Assembly: GCF_014640635.1 (NCBI RefSeq)
Contig: NZ_BMHI01000001.1
Location: 1,029,872 to 1,093,871, forward strand
Direction: 5' to 3'
Length of the DNA stretch: 64,000 bases
Source of the DNA: Flexivirga endophytica
Lineage (GTDB): Bacteria > Actinomycetota > Actinomycetes > Actinomycetales > Dermatophilaceae
The notes beneath the pieces were generated by a model. That model was not told where the DNA came from and made no database searches. It worked only from the letters and a program-made list of their open reading frames with translations. A program made the translations under genes and the position numbers. Positions 42,911-51,907 of this stretch are shown piece after piece; the stretch's first letter is position 1, and each line of letters opens with the position of its first letter.

Positions 42911-43210
42911 GTGAATCCGACTGCCGTCACCCTGACCTATGCACCCGCGGCCGAGACCGGCAATGCGGTCGTCGGACACGCTGACATGGAGCACCTCGTC
43001 GCGGTTGCGGAATCGATCAGGAACATCTTCGACACCGGACCGCTGTATGAGGACGTCCGGATCGTCGGCGATACGGCGCGGTTCACAGTGCGTGTCACCC
43101 GATGGCCGGAGTACGGCGCGACCAATTTGGCGCGAGGGCTCGTCGGTCGAGCGGTGAGTGAGGCGGGCGTATCCGGCCGGCTCATCGAGGTCGCCTGCAC
43201 CCAGAGGTGA
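42911..43210 (+). CDS. Small hypothetical protein closing the transfer operon
   Basis: I chose GTG 42911 over the earlier in-frame GTG at 42815, because GGAGGA lies about 10 nt upstream. The 99-residue product (VNPTAVTLTYAPAAETGN..., GHADMEHLVAVAESIRNI, ARFTVRVTRWPEYG) is a small alpha/beta domain without a known family. It is the last rightward gene before the convergent relaxase. Confidence 0.68.
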   Translation: MNPTAVTLTYAPAAETGNAVVGHADMEHLVAVAESIRNIFDTGPLYEDVRIVGDTARFTVRVTRWPEYGATNLARGLVGRAVSEAGVSGRLIEVACTQR

Positions 43211-43220
43211 CGCCGAACGG

Positions 43221-43613
43221 TCAAGTCAGGGCCAGCCCGACGAGTAGCTCGGCGACCAGCCACGGCCCGAACGCGACCCTGGCCCCGCAGCCCGCGTCAG
43301 GCACAGGAGTCGGCCGGCCAGGAACCACCACCACACCGTGCCAGGCCATGGAACCCGGCGACGAGACCGACAACGCCGGCGAGTTTGACATCGCAGCGCG
43401 AAATAGATTGCGAATCCGGCGAATTCGCACGCTAAGGCCCGTACAAGGACTGGTGGATCGGTGGCGGCCAGAGCAACTATTGCAAAGAAGGCGAACCCGG
43501 CGACCGGCAGCAGCACCCCTGTCGGGAAGCCTTCGAACGTCGATGTCGACCGCCACCAGCCACAGTCCCGCCGCCACCAGTAGTGTCGCCACGAGCACGC
43601 TAACCGGCGGCAC
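43221..43613 (-). pseudogene. Possible frameshifted small membrane protein
   Basis: On the minus strand one frame starts with a good membrane helix (VLVATLLVAAGLWLVAVDI). The next frame holds two more (VLLPVAGFAFFAIVALAA; ALACEFAGFAIYFALRC), and the first frame then resumes with SMAWHGVVVVPGRPTPVPDA and a final helix (WLVAELLVGLALT). A single protein of about 130 residues with four helices is thus split by two compensating shifts. It is either decayed or contains read errors. The rest of the gap up to 43813 (about 200 bp) contains no gene. Confidence 0.45.
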
Positions 43614-43813
43614 CCACCACGTTGCCCGAGCGCGGCGGCCGATCCGCCTCTGAGGGTCGGCGGTAGTGCAGGGAGGCCAGCTTGCGGCGGGTCAGCACGC
43701 CGAGCGACGCAGCGGCGACGGTGTAGGCGGTGTGACGGTGGCGTCGGGCACGAGATCGACGCTACCCACCGATGGGTAATCCTGTCCGGACCATCCACAG
43801 CCCTCACATCAGC

Positions 43814-46800
43814 TCATCGACGGGGGGCGCCGCGGCCGCGGTCGAGTGGCGTGGCGGGCTGGCGTCGCTGCTGCTCGGCGCCGGAAAGGTTCCCGGTGTC
43901 GGCGACGACCGGTGATCCCTGCGGCTGCAATAGGTTGAGCTTGGCGACCAGGCGGTAGCGCAGGTCCTGGGCGGGCAACTCGCCGAGCGGCTGTGCACCA
44001 ACGAGTTCCCGCACCGCGGCCGCGACATCGTGGCCCTGGGCGGTGGCCTCGTCGAGCATCATCGCCAGCGCCTTCCAATCGCCCTGTTCGACCAGGCGGG
44101 GGTCCACGCTGTCGGCGAACTCTGCCCACCGGATCTGCGCGTCCTTGGACCTGGTCTGGATGCGCTTCTTGGTGTCTTGCGCCTGGTCCCTGCCGTCCTG
44201 GGCAGCCTTGCGGGGGTCGTCGGTGAATGCTCGAGCGGCAGAGAGGACCTCTTGCTGGGCGCGGCGGGTGCTGACCTTGAGCCGGTTGCTCAGCTGTTCG
44301 ATGCCCGACTCCCAGAACTGAGCCGGCCGGGCAGCGATGATCTTCGCGGCGGCGGACAGTGCCTTGGCGGCAGGCAGGTTAGCCAGACGCTCCTGCAGCA
44401 TTGTTTCGGCCAACGGGACGCGGTCGAACAGGACTCCGTGCAGTCGCTCGGGGCCGAATGCTCCGGCGAGTTCGGCAGGGTCGAACCCTGCTGGGAACAA
44501 GGCTTGTTCGGAATCCATCCCGTGCTGGGCGAGGAGCCAGAAGTCACGCTCGGCGGCAACCTGGCCGCCGGCGTCGGCGTCCGTGGCGACGACTGGGTTG
44601 CGGCCGAGGCGTGCCAACTGGTCGGCTTGTTCTTCGGTCAGGGAAGTGCCCAACGGTGCGACGCCCACGCAGTCGTCCGTCGAGACGGTGACGGCGACCG
44701 CGTCCATGGGCCCTTCAACCAGGACGGGCGTGGCCCCAGCGGCGAGACGGCACGTGCCGGCGACATACAACTGCTCGCCCTTGACGAATAGGGCCGTTTC
44801 GGCCGTGTTCAGGTACTTCGGTCCAGCCTTGTCCTCGTCGGTCAGATCTGGGTGCCGGCGCCCGACGAAACCGAGGACGACGTCATGTCCCCCGAACGGG
44901 ACGGGCTGGAAGTCCCTCCATCCGTCGCGCCGGTGGATGATTGGCATCATCAAGCGGTTGACGAAACGGTCACGTAGTCGACCCTGCTGGTTGTAGATGG
45001 CGACGTTCGCGGCGACCATCTCCTGGTCGGTCACGCCTTGGCCGCGCAGGTGCGTGATGAGGGTGTCCCAACCGGGCGGTGCGAATCCGGGCCGGAGCTC
45101 GAGGTCGCCGACCAGGTTGACGCCGAACCTGTCCCGCAGGTGTTGTGCAGCCCACGAGTCGGGCAACGACTTCTCATAGAACTGCAGGGTGAGCTCGTTG
45201 ATCTGCGCGATGCGATCGGGAGTGACCTGGCTTTCCAGGATGCGGTTGGCCCGCTCGGATGCCTGCTCGAGTTGACGCTCGGACGGCTCAAGAGGACTCA
45301 TGGCGTCGCGACGGAGCGCGGCAAACGTCAAACCCTTGGCGGGTTCTGCATCGGGGGCGGGACCCCCCGAGTCGCGTTCGATCGGTCCGGTGTCGCCCAG
45401 GTCGAGGTCCCACGGCATGTCGTCGTCGCCGGGCGGCGGCGCGTCGACGACATACTCCGGCACCGGGTCGGCGCTTTCGGTGGTCTGTCCATCGGCGACG
45501 GGCTGCTCGCCCGTCCAGGCATCTTCGGGGGGCTGCTCGTAGTCGCGCTCGTCGTAGTGGTCCTCGTCGGGGATGGGGTCCATGGCCACCTGCACCCGCC
45601 ACAGCAGCGCCTGGCAACAGTCGACGTCGACGTCGTGCAGTTGGTCGGGTACTCCGGACAGCAGCGCCTCCACCGTCCAGCCGCGTTGGATGGCGTGGTC
45701 GACCGCGGCGACAAGGGCCGGCCAGGAGGTGCTCGCGCGCACTTGCGCTGCTCGATCGGGGCCGAGCAGATCGGGCAATTTGTCCGACCAGTCCGTTGTC
45801 AGCGACTCGTCGACACCAGTGGTGGCGGCAGCCCCGAGATGTGCCGAGATGCGCCACCACAGGGCCGCGGCCGCGTGGTCGTCGGGCAGCACGCCTTCCT
45901 CGGCGGCGCGGTGTAGCACCGCCCGGGCGGGGACGCCCGCGCGGGACATGGAGGCCAGGTGTTCGGCCAGTACGGGTGCGTAGCTGTCGCGCATCACCTG
46001 CGGTGCGATCTGGCGCAGCAATGGCGCCCACTCATCGGTGGCGGGGGAGCGGCCACCGAGCGCACGTTGGTGCAATCCGGATTGCCATCGGGCGACAGCC
46101 TTTTGGAGTTGCTGCGGACCGGTGGGACGACAGGCGTCCGGGTCGACGTGCATGGCGGCGCGCCATACCGCAACCTCTGCCACGACCGCGTCGTTCGGGC
46201 GGGCGGCGCCGGCGGGTACCCAGCTGGGTGCCGTGGGATCGTGCGCGGCCGCCTCGCCGACGACGGCTGCGCGATCGCGGACCAGCTGGTCACGGGCAGT
46301 CAGATAGGGACCCCACTCTTTGTGCGTGACCAGGGCGTTCGGGACCGCCGGAATCCAGGGCAGCGGGCCTTGCCCGGCGTCACGCAGCCCGGACGGGTCC
46401 AGGCGCCAGTCCAGCACGGCGGCCACATCGTCGGCGGTCGTGAGCTCGCGGCGGGCGGCGGCAGCCTGAAGGGTGTCGATCGGGTCCTTGCCCGATGCGC
46501 CGATCAGGATCAGGTGTGCGCGCAGCGCCGGCCAGGCCGGCTCGTTGGTCACTCCGGGAACGGCTCGTTCGGCGCCTGCCTCCAGCGCGGAGACGGCGGG
46601 CTCACCGAGCAGGTCCTCGGCCGCGAAGTAGAGCGCGTCCTGGTATCGGGAGGCGGCGGCACCCAGTAGCTCGGCCGGGTCCGCGGCGTCGCGCAGCATC
46701 GTGGTCGCCGAGCGTGCGGAGCCGTCGTTGGCGACCATCGCCTCGAGTTCGTCGGTGGCCGTGGGCGGCAACACCAGGTCTGGGTGCACCACCGAGTGCG

Positions 46801-49678
46801 GGTCGCCGTCGGATGCGACCTGCAGGTACAGGTGGTTGGCGCGGCGGGCGCGCGATAGTGCGGTGTACAGCTCCTGGCGGGTCTCCTCTCCAGAGAACAG
46901 CCCGTGGCAGGTGTCCGAGGTGGCACCCTGGGCGGCGTTGGTGGTGGTGGCGTAGCCCAGCTCGACGGATGCGGCCACGTAGTCAGCCGGCACTGTCACG
47001 TGCAGGTTGGCGTCGAGCCGGCGCAGCTTCAGGCTGCCGGTGCGGGTGATCTTCTCCAGCGTCCACCGGTCGCCGTTCTTGACCCAGTCGCTGGCGCTGA
47101 CCCGCAGGTCGCGACGATTGGACCGTGTGATCAGCACGTCGCCGATGCTGGCGTCGTTGCCGTCGGCCAGGTGGACGGTGCGTGCCCGGGCTCGTGGATT
47201 CGTGCCGTTCTCGTCGGCCAGCCGGTGGGCGCGGGCTCGCTGGTTGAGTTGGCTGACCAGGTCGCGGGTGGGGGCGAGCATGATCGCGTCTAGGCCGGCC
47301 GCGCGGTCGGTGGCCCAGGCCTGGAAGACAGCTTCGGTCATGGTGGCCATGTCGCCGACGTGGACCCGTCCGTGGTCCAGGTAATACCCCAGGCCCTCGG
47401 GTTTGCCGGCACGCAGGGCGAGGCTGGCTGCGCCCTCGTCGACGTTGACCGTGCCGTCGGCGTTGACAAAACGGTGCAGTTCGCTGAGCTGGAGGGCGCC
47501 GTGGCTGGCTTGGATGTCGCGCAGCACGCCACCGGCGCCGATCGCAGACAGCTGCTGGTCGTCGCCGATGAGCCGGACGCTGCCGCCTTTGCCGAGGATG
47601 TAGCTGACGGCGCGGTCGAGGGAGAGGGTGTCGGCGGTGCCTGCTTCGTCGATGACCACGAGCGTGGTGTTGTCGATGTGCTTGACCCAGTCGGGCAGGA
47701 TCCCCTTCTGCAGGGAGTCGGTCAGTTTCGCCAGCGTGTCGGTCTGCACACCGATCTCGCCGTGCAGGATCTTCGCGGCACCGGCCCGCGGGGCCAGTCC
47801 GACGACGGTGCCTCCACCGTTGGTCCAGGCGGTGGTGAGGGCCTTCATCGCGGTGGTCTTGCCGCTGCCGGCGGGGGCGATCGCCAACTGAACTCGACGG
47901 CCGGACATTGCCATTTCGCGCACGAGCGTCACTTGCCCAGCGTTCAGGTCCGGGCCGTTGGCGGACTGCTCGAGCAGGGCAAGGCCGACGTCGTTGGCCG
48001 CGACCCGCATGCCGTCGACGCGGCCGGCTGCACTGACGAGGCGCTCTTCGGCGTTGAGGACATCGCGCGAGGTGAACATCGTCGAACCCGCCACGTCGTA
48101 CACGCTGGAGCCGTCTCGCCGACACAACTTGGCGGGTTCGGTGAGGTCGTCGACCGGGCGGGCAAGGCCGATCGACCGCTCCGTGAGGACCGTCGCGACC
48201 AGGGCGTCGACGGTCGGCTCGATCAGTTCACCGGGCAGGTTGGCGGCGCGCACCTGGCGCTGCGCCTCGGCGCGTACATGCCATGTCTGCCAGTGGGCAC
48301 GGCGATTCTGAAGGTTGTCGATGATCCGATCGGCGGTGGTCGCCACCCATGCCGGGGTGATCTGTTCGGCCTCCTTGGCTGAAGGCGAAAGCGTGGTCCG
48401 GATCATCTGGGTCAGCTTCTTCTCGCCGCCGAGGACCGCGATGGCGTCCGCCCGCCAGGCTCGTCGCTGCTCGCCGATGCTGCGCGGCTCATGTTTGGCT
48501 TCACGTGTTTCAAGGGTTGCCTGCTGCGCCAGCTGCAAGGCTTCGACCGGCGACGGGGGCCGGTTGTGGGTGCGTTGGAACTGGGAGGCCAACTCGTTGC
48601 GGCGTACGTCGATGCGGGCTCGGCGGGTGGACCACGCATTGTTGAGCTGTGCGTCGACGCCGACGATCTCGCGGATGGGTCGCTTGCGGGTGTCGGTGCC
48701 CGCTCGCTCCTCGAATTGGACGCCGAGGCGTTGCCGTAGGTACTTCTCCAGTGCGGTGTTGTACGTCTCGGAGATGCTGACCATTGCCTTGAACAGCACC
48801 CGGCCATCGATGCTGAGCCAGCGGCCGTCGTCGGTCTGGACCTTGTTGGCGATGGCGATGTGGCTGTGCAGGTCTGGGTCGCCGGCGCGGCTGTCGCGGT
48901 GCGTGAACGCTGTGGCCACCATCCCTTGCACGTCGACCTGGCGGACGCCGTTGGTGCCGGTGCGGCTGTACAAGGCGTGCGTCTCCAGGAAACGCAGTGC
49001 GTCGGTGACCGCGTCGTGGTGGGCTTGTTCGATGGCTGCGGCGACGGGGGTATCGGCCACGGCCCACAGCGTCGACACGGACTTCACGGGGGAGAAGGTG
49101 ACGTCATACCCGGCGACGGCGCGGGTCTGCGGGCGGGAATGCTTGGCGACAGTAGCAGCCAGTTCGCGGGCATCTTGGGGCTGGCGGCCATGCTCGCGCT
49201 GGAAGAACTCGCGGGCAACTTCGGTGCGGATGGTCGCGCGCTGCTGCGGGGTCAGCGGCGCATCCCGCTTGAGCCCCTCCCGCTCGTTGAGGTCGCCCAT
49301 CCGCTCGGCGACTTCTTTGCGGAAGTCGCTGATGTCGTTGTCGTAGACCTTGAATGGCGACCCCAGCCGGGTGATCGCCTCATAGTCCTGCTTCTTCAAG
49401 TCGGGGCCGGCGAGGGTCGCCTTCCGTTGCGCGGCCAGCGGGTGATGCCCGGAGCCGAAGAGCGCCTGCATCTGTTCGGCCGTCACCGTGTCGCCGGCGG
49501 ACAGCCCATCGATCCCGCTCATGCCGGAGCCGACCCACTTACCCGGCGTCTCGCCCCGCTCGGTGTAGTAGCTCGCCAGACCCGTGTAGCCCTTCTCGGT
49601 GCTGTCCATCGCAGCGACTTGCCGGGTCAGGTAGTCATACCCGGACCCGGCAGTCAGCTTGTGGACACTGGCGGTCAT
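43814..49678 (-). CDS. MobF relaxase-helicase with a C-terminal TOPRIM primase
   Basis: The 1954-residue protein has an N-terminal TrwC/TraI relaxase (about 1-340): tyrosines in YDYLTRQ and ASYYTERGE, VTFSPVKSVSTLW, and the HUH histidines in THRDSRAGDPDLHSH at about 260. A RecD-like helicase follows (APAGSGKTT at about 598; LVVIDEAGT; GDDQQLSAIG; YTALSRAR by 960). A long middle part includes a disordered acidic segment. The C-terminal region (about 1440-1800) has DnaG-like features: LRDRFGVNLVGDL, VEGPMDAVAV and ATDADAGGQVAAERD, the TOPRIM acidic pair. It would nick oriT, unwind and prime the transferred strand. Its start overlaps the mini-HUH gene by ATGA. Confidence 0.93.
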   Translation of the reverse strand: MTASVHKLTAGSGYDYLTRQVAAMDSTEKGYTGLASYYTERGETPGKWVGSGMSGIDGLSAGDTVTAEQMQALFGSGHHPLAAQRKATLAGPDLKKQDYEAITRLGSPFKVYDNDISDFRKEVAERMGDLNEREGLKRDAPLTPQQRATIRTEVAREFFQREHGRQPQDARELAATVAKHSRPQTRAVAGYDVTFSPVKSVSTLWAVADTPVAAAIEQAHHDAVTDALRFLETHALYSRTGTNGVRQVDVQGMVATAFTHRDSRAGDPDLHSHIAIANKVQTDDGRWLSIDGRVLFKAMVSISETYNTALEKYLRQRLGVQFEERAGTDTRKRPIREIVGVDAQLNNAWSTRRARIDVRRNELASQFQRTHNRPPSPVEALQLAQQATLETREAKHEPRSIGEQRRAWRADAIAVLGGEKKLTQMIRTTLSPSAKEAEQITPAWVATTADRIIDNLQNRRAHWQTWHVRAEAQRQVRAANLPGELIEPTVDALVATVLTERSIGLARPVDDLTEPAKLCRRDGSSVYDVAGSTMFTSRDVLNAEERLVSAAGRVDGMRVAANDVGLALLEQSANGPDLNAGQVTLVREMAMSGRRVQLAIAPAGSGKTTAMKALTTAWTNGGGTVVGLAPRAGAAKILHGEIGVQTDTLAKLTDSLQKGILPDWVKHIDNTTLVVIDEAGTADTLSLDRAVSYILGKGGSVRLIGDDQQLSAIGAGGVLRDIQASHGALQLSELHRFVNADGTVNVDEGAASLALRAGKPEGLGYYLDHGRVHVGDMATMTEAVFQAWATDRAAGLDAIMLAPTRDLVSQLNQRARAHRLADENGTNPRARARTVHLADGNDASIGDVLITRSNRRDLRVSASDWVKNGDRWTLEKITRTGSLKLRRLDANLHVTVPADYVAASVELGYATTTNAAQGATSDTCHGLFSGEETRQELYTALSRARRANHLYLQVASDGDPHSVVHPDLVLPPTATDELEAMVANDGSARSATTMLRDAADPAELLGAAASRYQDALYFAAEDLLGEPAVSALEAGAERAVPGVTNEPAWPALRAHLILIGASGKDPIDTLQAAAARRELTTADDVAAVLDWRLDPSGLRDAGQGPLPWIPAVPNALVTHKEWGPYLTARDQLVRDRAAVVGEAAAHDPTAPSWVPAGAARPNDAVVAEVAVWRAAMHVDPDACRPTGPQQLQKAVARWQSGLHQRALGGRSPATDEWAPLLRQIAPQVMRDSYAPVLAEHLASMSRAGVPARAVLHRAAEEGVLPDDHAAAALWWRISAHLGAAATTGVDESLTTDWSDKLPDLLGPDRAAQVRASTSWPALVAAVDHAIQRGWTVEALLSGVPDQLHDVDVDCCQALLWRVQVAMDPIPDEDHYDERDYEQPPEDAWTGEQPVADGQTTESADPVPEYVVDAPPPGDDDMPWDLDLGDTGPIERDSGGPAPDAEPAKGLTFAALRRDAMSPLEPSERQLEQASERANRILESQVTPDRIAQINELTLQFYEKSLPDSWAAQHLRDRFGVNLVGDLELRPGFAPPGWDTLITHLRGQGVTDQEMVAANVAIYNQQGRLRDRFVNRLMMPIIHRRDGWRDFQPVPFGGHDVVLGFVGRRHPDLTDEDKAGPKYLNTAETALFVKGEQLYVAGTCRLAAGATPVLVEGPMDAVAVTVSTDDCVGVAPLGTSLTEEQADQLARLGRNPVVATDADAGGQVAAERDFWLLAQHGMDSEQALFPAGFDPAELAGAFGPERLHGVLFDRVPLAETMLQERLANLPAAKALSAAAKIIAARPAQFWESGIEQLSNRLKVSTRRAQQEVLSAARAFTDDPRKAAQDGRDQAQDTKKRIQTRSKDAQIRWAEFADSVDPRLVEQGDWKALAMMLDEATAQGHDVAAAVRELVGAQPLGELPAQDLRYRLVAKLNLLQPQGSPVVADTGNLSGAEQQRRQPATPLDRGRGAPRR

Positions 49679-50052
49679 GCCGTGACGAGCTCCCGCAGTC
49701 GCTGGCCGACCGCAGCTGCGTAGACCTCGCGAACGGCGGCCGCGCTGACGAATGCCCGGCGTCCCGCGTCACACCGGCCGTGCACGCGGGCAGGGTGAAT
49801 GGCGATCAGAACGTGGACGTGCAGCGGCTGGCGGGATGGGCGATCGGGCGAGCATCCGCAAGGTATCCGGTCGTAGGCGGGTATGCCGACTGCGTCGAGG
49901 GCGTCGTTGGCCGCCATGCGGTGGGCATCGAGGACCTGGGACCGCACGGACTGGTCGACCTGCGACCACAGGACGCTGACGATCGGATCGGCGAAAAAGG
50001 TGACATTGACCCCTCGCGGGTCCTGTTGGGATCGAAGAATCACGTTTGCCAT
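49675..50052 (-). CDS. Small stand-alone HUH-domain protein, paralogous to the relaxase
   Basis: The 125-residue protein aligns by eye with residues about 190-340 of the neighbouring relaxase: VTFFADPIVSVLWSQVD against VTFSPVKSVSTLWAVAD, then DAHRMAANDALDAV against QAHHDAVTDALRFL, and LHVHVLIAI against LHSHIAIAN. The final helix REVYAAAVGQRLREL corresponds to ETYNTALEKYLRQRL. The catalytic tyrosine end and the first HUH histidine are absent, so nicking is unlikely. It is translationally coupled to the relaxase by ATGA overlap. I infer an accessory DNA-binding or regulatory protein, or a domain remnant kept intact. Confidence 0.78.
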   Translation of the reverse strand: MANVILRSQQDPRGVNVTFFADPIVSVLWSQVDQSVRSQVLDAHRMAANDALDAVGIPAYDRIPCGCSPDRPSRQPLHVHVLIAIHPARVHGRCDAGRRAFVSAAAVREVYAAAVGQRLRELVTA

Positions 50053-50304
50053 GTCCGCCGCAAGTCGGGGGCGACGGCTTGGCGCTCAGTCGTTGAAAAA
50101 TCAAGAACCGGGAATGCAAGAGGTGTGTGGGACTTGAGATCGGGGGAGAAGGAGGGGGAACGGGCGTGGTCGGCGTGATCGGGTGACGGTGGACGAGGCG
50201 GGTGTGGGGCGGGATTGACAAGGTCGAGGTGAGCGTGGGGGGCGGTGGTGGGGCTTGTGTGCGGTTGAAAGGTGATCGGAATCGAGAGATGAAGGTGGTC
50301 GGTG
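50053..50304. other. G-rich intergenic region, candidate oriT zone
   Basis: This 252-bp space between divergent genes has no coding frame of note. From 50130 the top strand is strongly G-biased, with runs of 3-6 G (GGGGGAGAAGGAGGGGG, GGGTGTGGGGCGGG) that could form quadruplex-like structures. A TTGA-AAAA-TCAA palindrome lies at 50093-50104. For MobF systems oriT usually lies near the relaxase or its accessory gene, so this is the first place to look. No nic sequence was recognised. Confidence 0.35.
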
Positions 50305-50667
50305 ATGAGTGGCGGTCAGTCGGTGCGTCAGCAGGCGCGTCGCGCGGCGATGGCGGCGCAGACGAAACGCAAGAAGGAGGTCGAGGCGCGGGATCGTCGT
50401 CGCCGTGACCTGGCGGTCAAGGTGATGATCGGGCTGAAGGAGCGTGACGCCTGCGAGTTGGACGCGGCGCGTGCGCTGCGCAGGTTGGTCGAGGACGAGA
50501 AGCTGACGATGAAGGAGGCGATCCAGTGGTGCGGTGGGGAGCTGACCGTCAGCCAGGGGTCGCGGCTGAAGGCGTTGGCGACCGACGCGGCCAGTGTCAG
50601 TGCGTCCGGTGACGATGCGGACGGTGATGCCGGGGTTGCACCGGCACGTGACGAGGATGGGTCATGA
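50305..50667 (+). CDS. Small basic hypothetical protein
   Basis: The ATG at 50305, with GAAGGTGG upstream, gives 120 residues. The first half is very rich in Arg/Lys (RQQARRAAMAAQTKRKKEVEARDRRRRD) and helical. The middle (LKERDACELDAARALRRLVEDEKLTMKEAIQWCG) looks like a small helical fold. The end is acidic. It may bind nucleic acid near the transfer origin; no family recognised. Confidence 0.65.
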   Translation: MSGGQSVRQQARRAAMAAQTKRKKEVEARDRRRRDLAVKVMIGLKERDACELDAARALRRLVEDEKLTMKEAIQWCGGELTVSQGSRLKALATDAASVSASGDDADGDAGVAPARDEDGS

Positions 50668-50681
50668 CGTGAGGTGGCGCG

Positions 50682-51188
50682 ATGGCCGGGCGACGGATTG
50701 ACCCGGCAGGACTGGCGGGCCTGGCAGCGGCGCTGGGTGACGTGGAGGTGGTGCGGCGGTATGCGACGAAGGTCGTGCGGGTGCCCGGGAGTGACTGCCT
50801 GTAATGGACGGGTGCGATCAGTGGCCGGGGTCACGGGCGGTTCTGGTACGCGCCCGGTCGGTGCATCGTCGCGCACCGATTCGCGTTCGGCCTACAGCAC
50901 GGCGTCCAGGAGCTCGAGGACGCCAGGGTGCTGGGGCATCGGTGTGACAACCCGTTGTGCCAGTGGGTCGCACCGGGGCATGTGGTGGTCTCCTCGGCTC
51001 AGGAGAACCGGCGCGAGTGGGCACAACGCAAGGAATTGGCCGGGTCGCCGTTGGGCGATCCGCGTGGCGCGCGGCGACGGGCGCGGGCGTTGCGTGACAT
51101 GGCGCGGCGGGATCCGCGCGAGGTCGCGGCAGAGCTTGATCGGCTGCGACGGTTGTATGGCGAGCAGATGCAGTTGCCGCTGGGCTGA
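50682..51188 (+). pseudogene. HNH endonuclease interrupted by an in-frame TAA
   Basis: From ATG 50682 one frame reads MAGRRIDPAGLAGLAAALG..., reaches GSDCL, meets TAA at 50802-50804 and continues without a shift as WTGAISGRGHGRFW, AHRFAFGLQHG, GHRCDNPLCQ and SSAQENRREW. This is the order of phage/plasmid HNH endonucleases (C-x-W-TG, AHR, HxCxNPxC, N). The stop sits exactly between the conserved cysteine and tryptophan. Without readthrough only 40 residues are made, so the gene is dead. A GTG at 50928 can start only the last 86 residues. Confidence 0.8.
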
Positions 51189-51256
51189 GGACGCACTACG
51201 CGGCAGGGTCCGGCGAGTTGCCCGCTCCCTGCCGCGTAGGTGTGCGCGCTGGAGGC

Positions 51257-51502
51257 TCAGGTGCGCAGGCAGGCGACGATCTCGGCGGTGTTAGCGATTC
51301 CGGTGAGGGCTGCGCTGAGGGCGCGGGCGGTGCGCGGGGTGACGGTCAGCTGGTCTCCCTCGATCCGGAGCACGACGTGAGCCGGTGGGGTGTGGCGGTC
51401 CACTGCTGCGGTGATGAGCGTGCCGGCGCCGTCGTGAAACATCACGGATTCGCCGAGGACGAGGATGCCGTCGGGGTGCGCGGTGAGGTCGGGTGCGGTC
51501 AT
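51257..51502 (-). CDS. Small hypothetical protein
   Basis: The 81-residue protein (MTAPDLTAHPDGILVLGESVMF, IEGDQLTVTPRTARALSAALTGI) overlaps its upstream neighbour by ATGA, which supports translation. It looks like a small beta-rich fold with a C-terminal helix. No function could be assigned. Confidence 0.6.
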   Translation of the reverse strand: MTAPDLTAHPDGILVLGESVMFHDGAGTLITAAVDRHTPPAHVVLRIEGDQLTVTPRTARALSAALTGIANTAEIVACLRT

Positions 51503-51819
51503 GAGTTGAGCTCCTTCTCAAGTCGGATCAGGGCGATTCCCTTGCACGTGTAGGGCACGGGTAGGCGTCGCATGGTGTCGTCGGGCTCATCGCTGGCTAT
51601 CTCGCTGAGGAAGGGCTCAACGGTTGCTCTGACGGCGGTGGTGGACGGCCCGGCGACCCATTGCAGGCTCATGTAGCCGTAGCCGGTGCCACGATCACAG
51701 ACCAGGTGGAACCTGGTGTGCGGGTGTGCAGCGCGCAGGGCGCGCCTGATCAGCTTGGCCGTTTCGACCGGGGTCAGTGATCGGGGCGGCCTGGGCGGCA
51801 AGGTGAACGGTTGGTCCAT
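51499..51819 (-). CDS. Small protein resembling LPD29-type domains
   Basis: The 106-residue protein has an N-terminal proline-rich end and TPVETAKLIRRALRAAHPHTRFHL, followed by GYGYMSLQWVAGPSTTAVRATVEPFLSE. This order, VE-AKLIR-ALK-A-P...F-V, recalls the large polyvalent protein-associated domain 29 seen in plasmid and phage proteins. It is coupled to the next gene. Its role is unknown; the match is from memory. Confidence 0.62.
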   Translation of the reverse strand: MDQPFTLPPRPPRSLTPVETAKLIRRALRAAHPHTRFHLVCDRGTGYGYMSLQWVAGPSTTAVRATVEPFLSEIASDEPDDTMRRLPVPYTCKGIALIRLEKELNS

Positions 51820-51907
51820 GGGTGGGTACCTCAGGTACCTCCTTCGGAAGTGCCGAGGCGGCGCGGCGTTGCGCTCCGCGCCACCTCGGCGTGATCCTTG
51901 GTCGTTG

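Noticed and set aside
47360..48382. Long open plus-strand frame opposite the relaxase
   Set aside because: It is an antisense frame without a recognisable family or ribosome site; the relaxase on the minus strand has all motifs.
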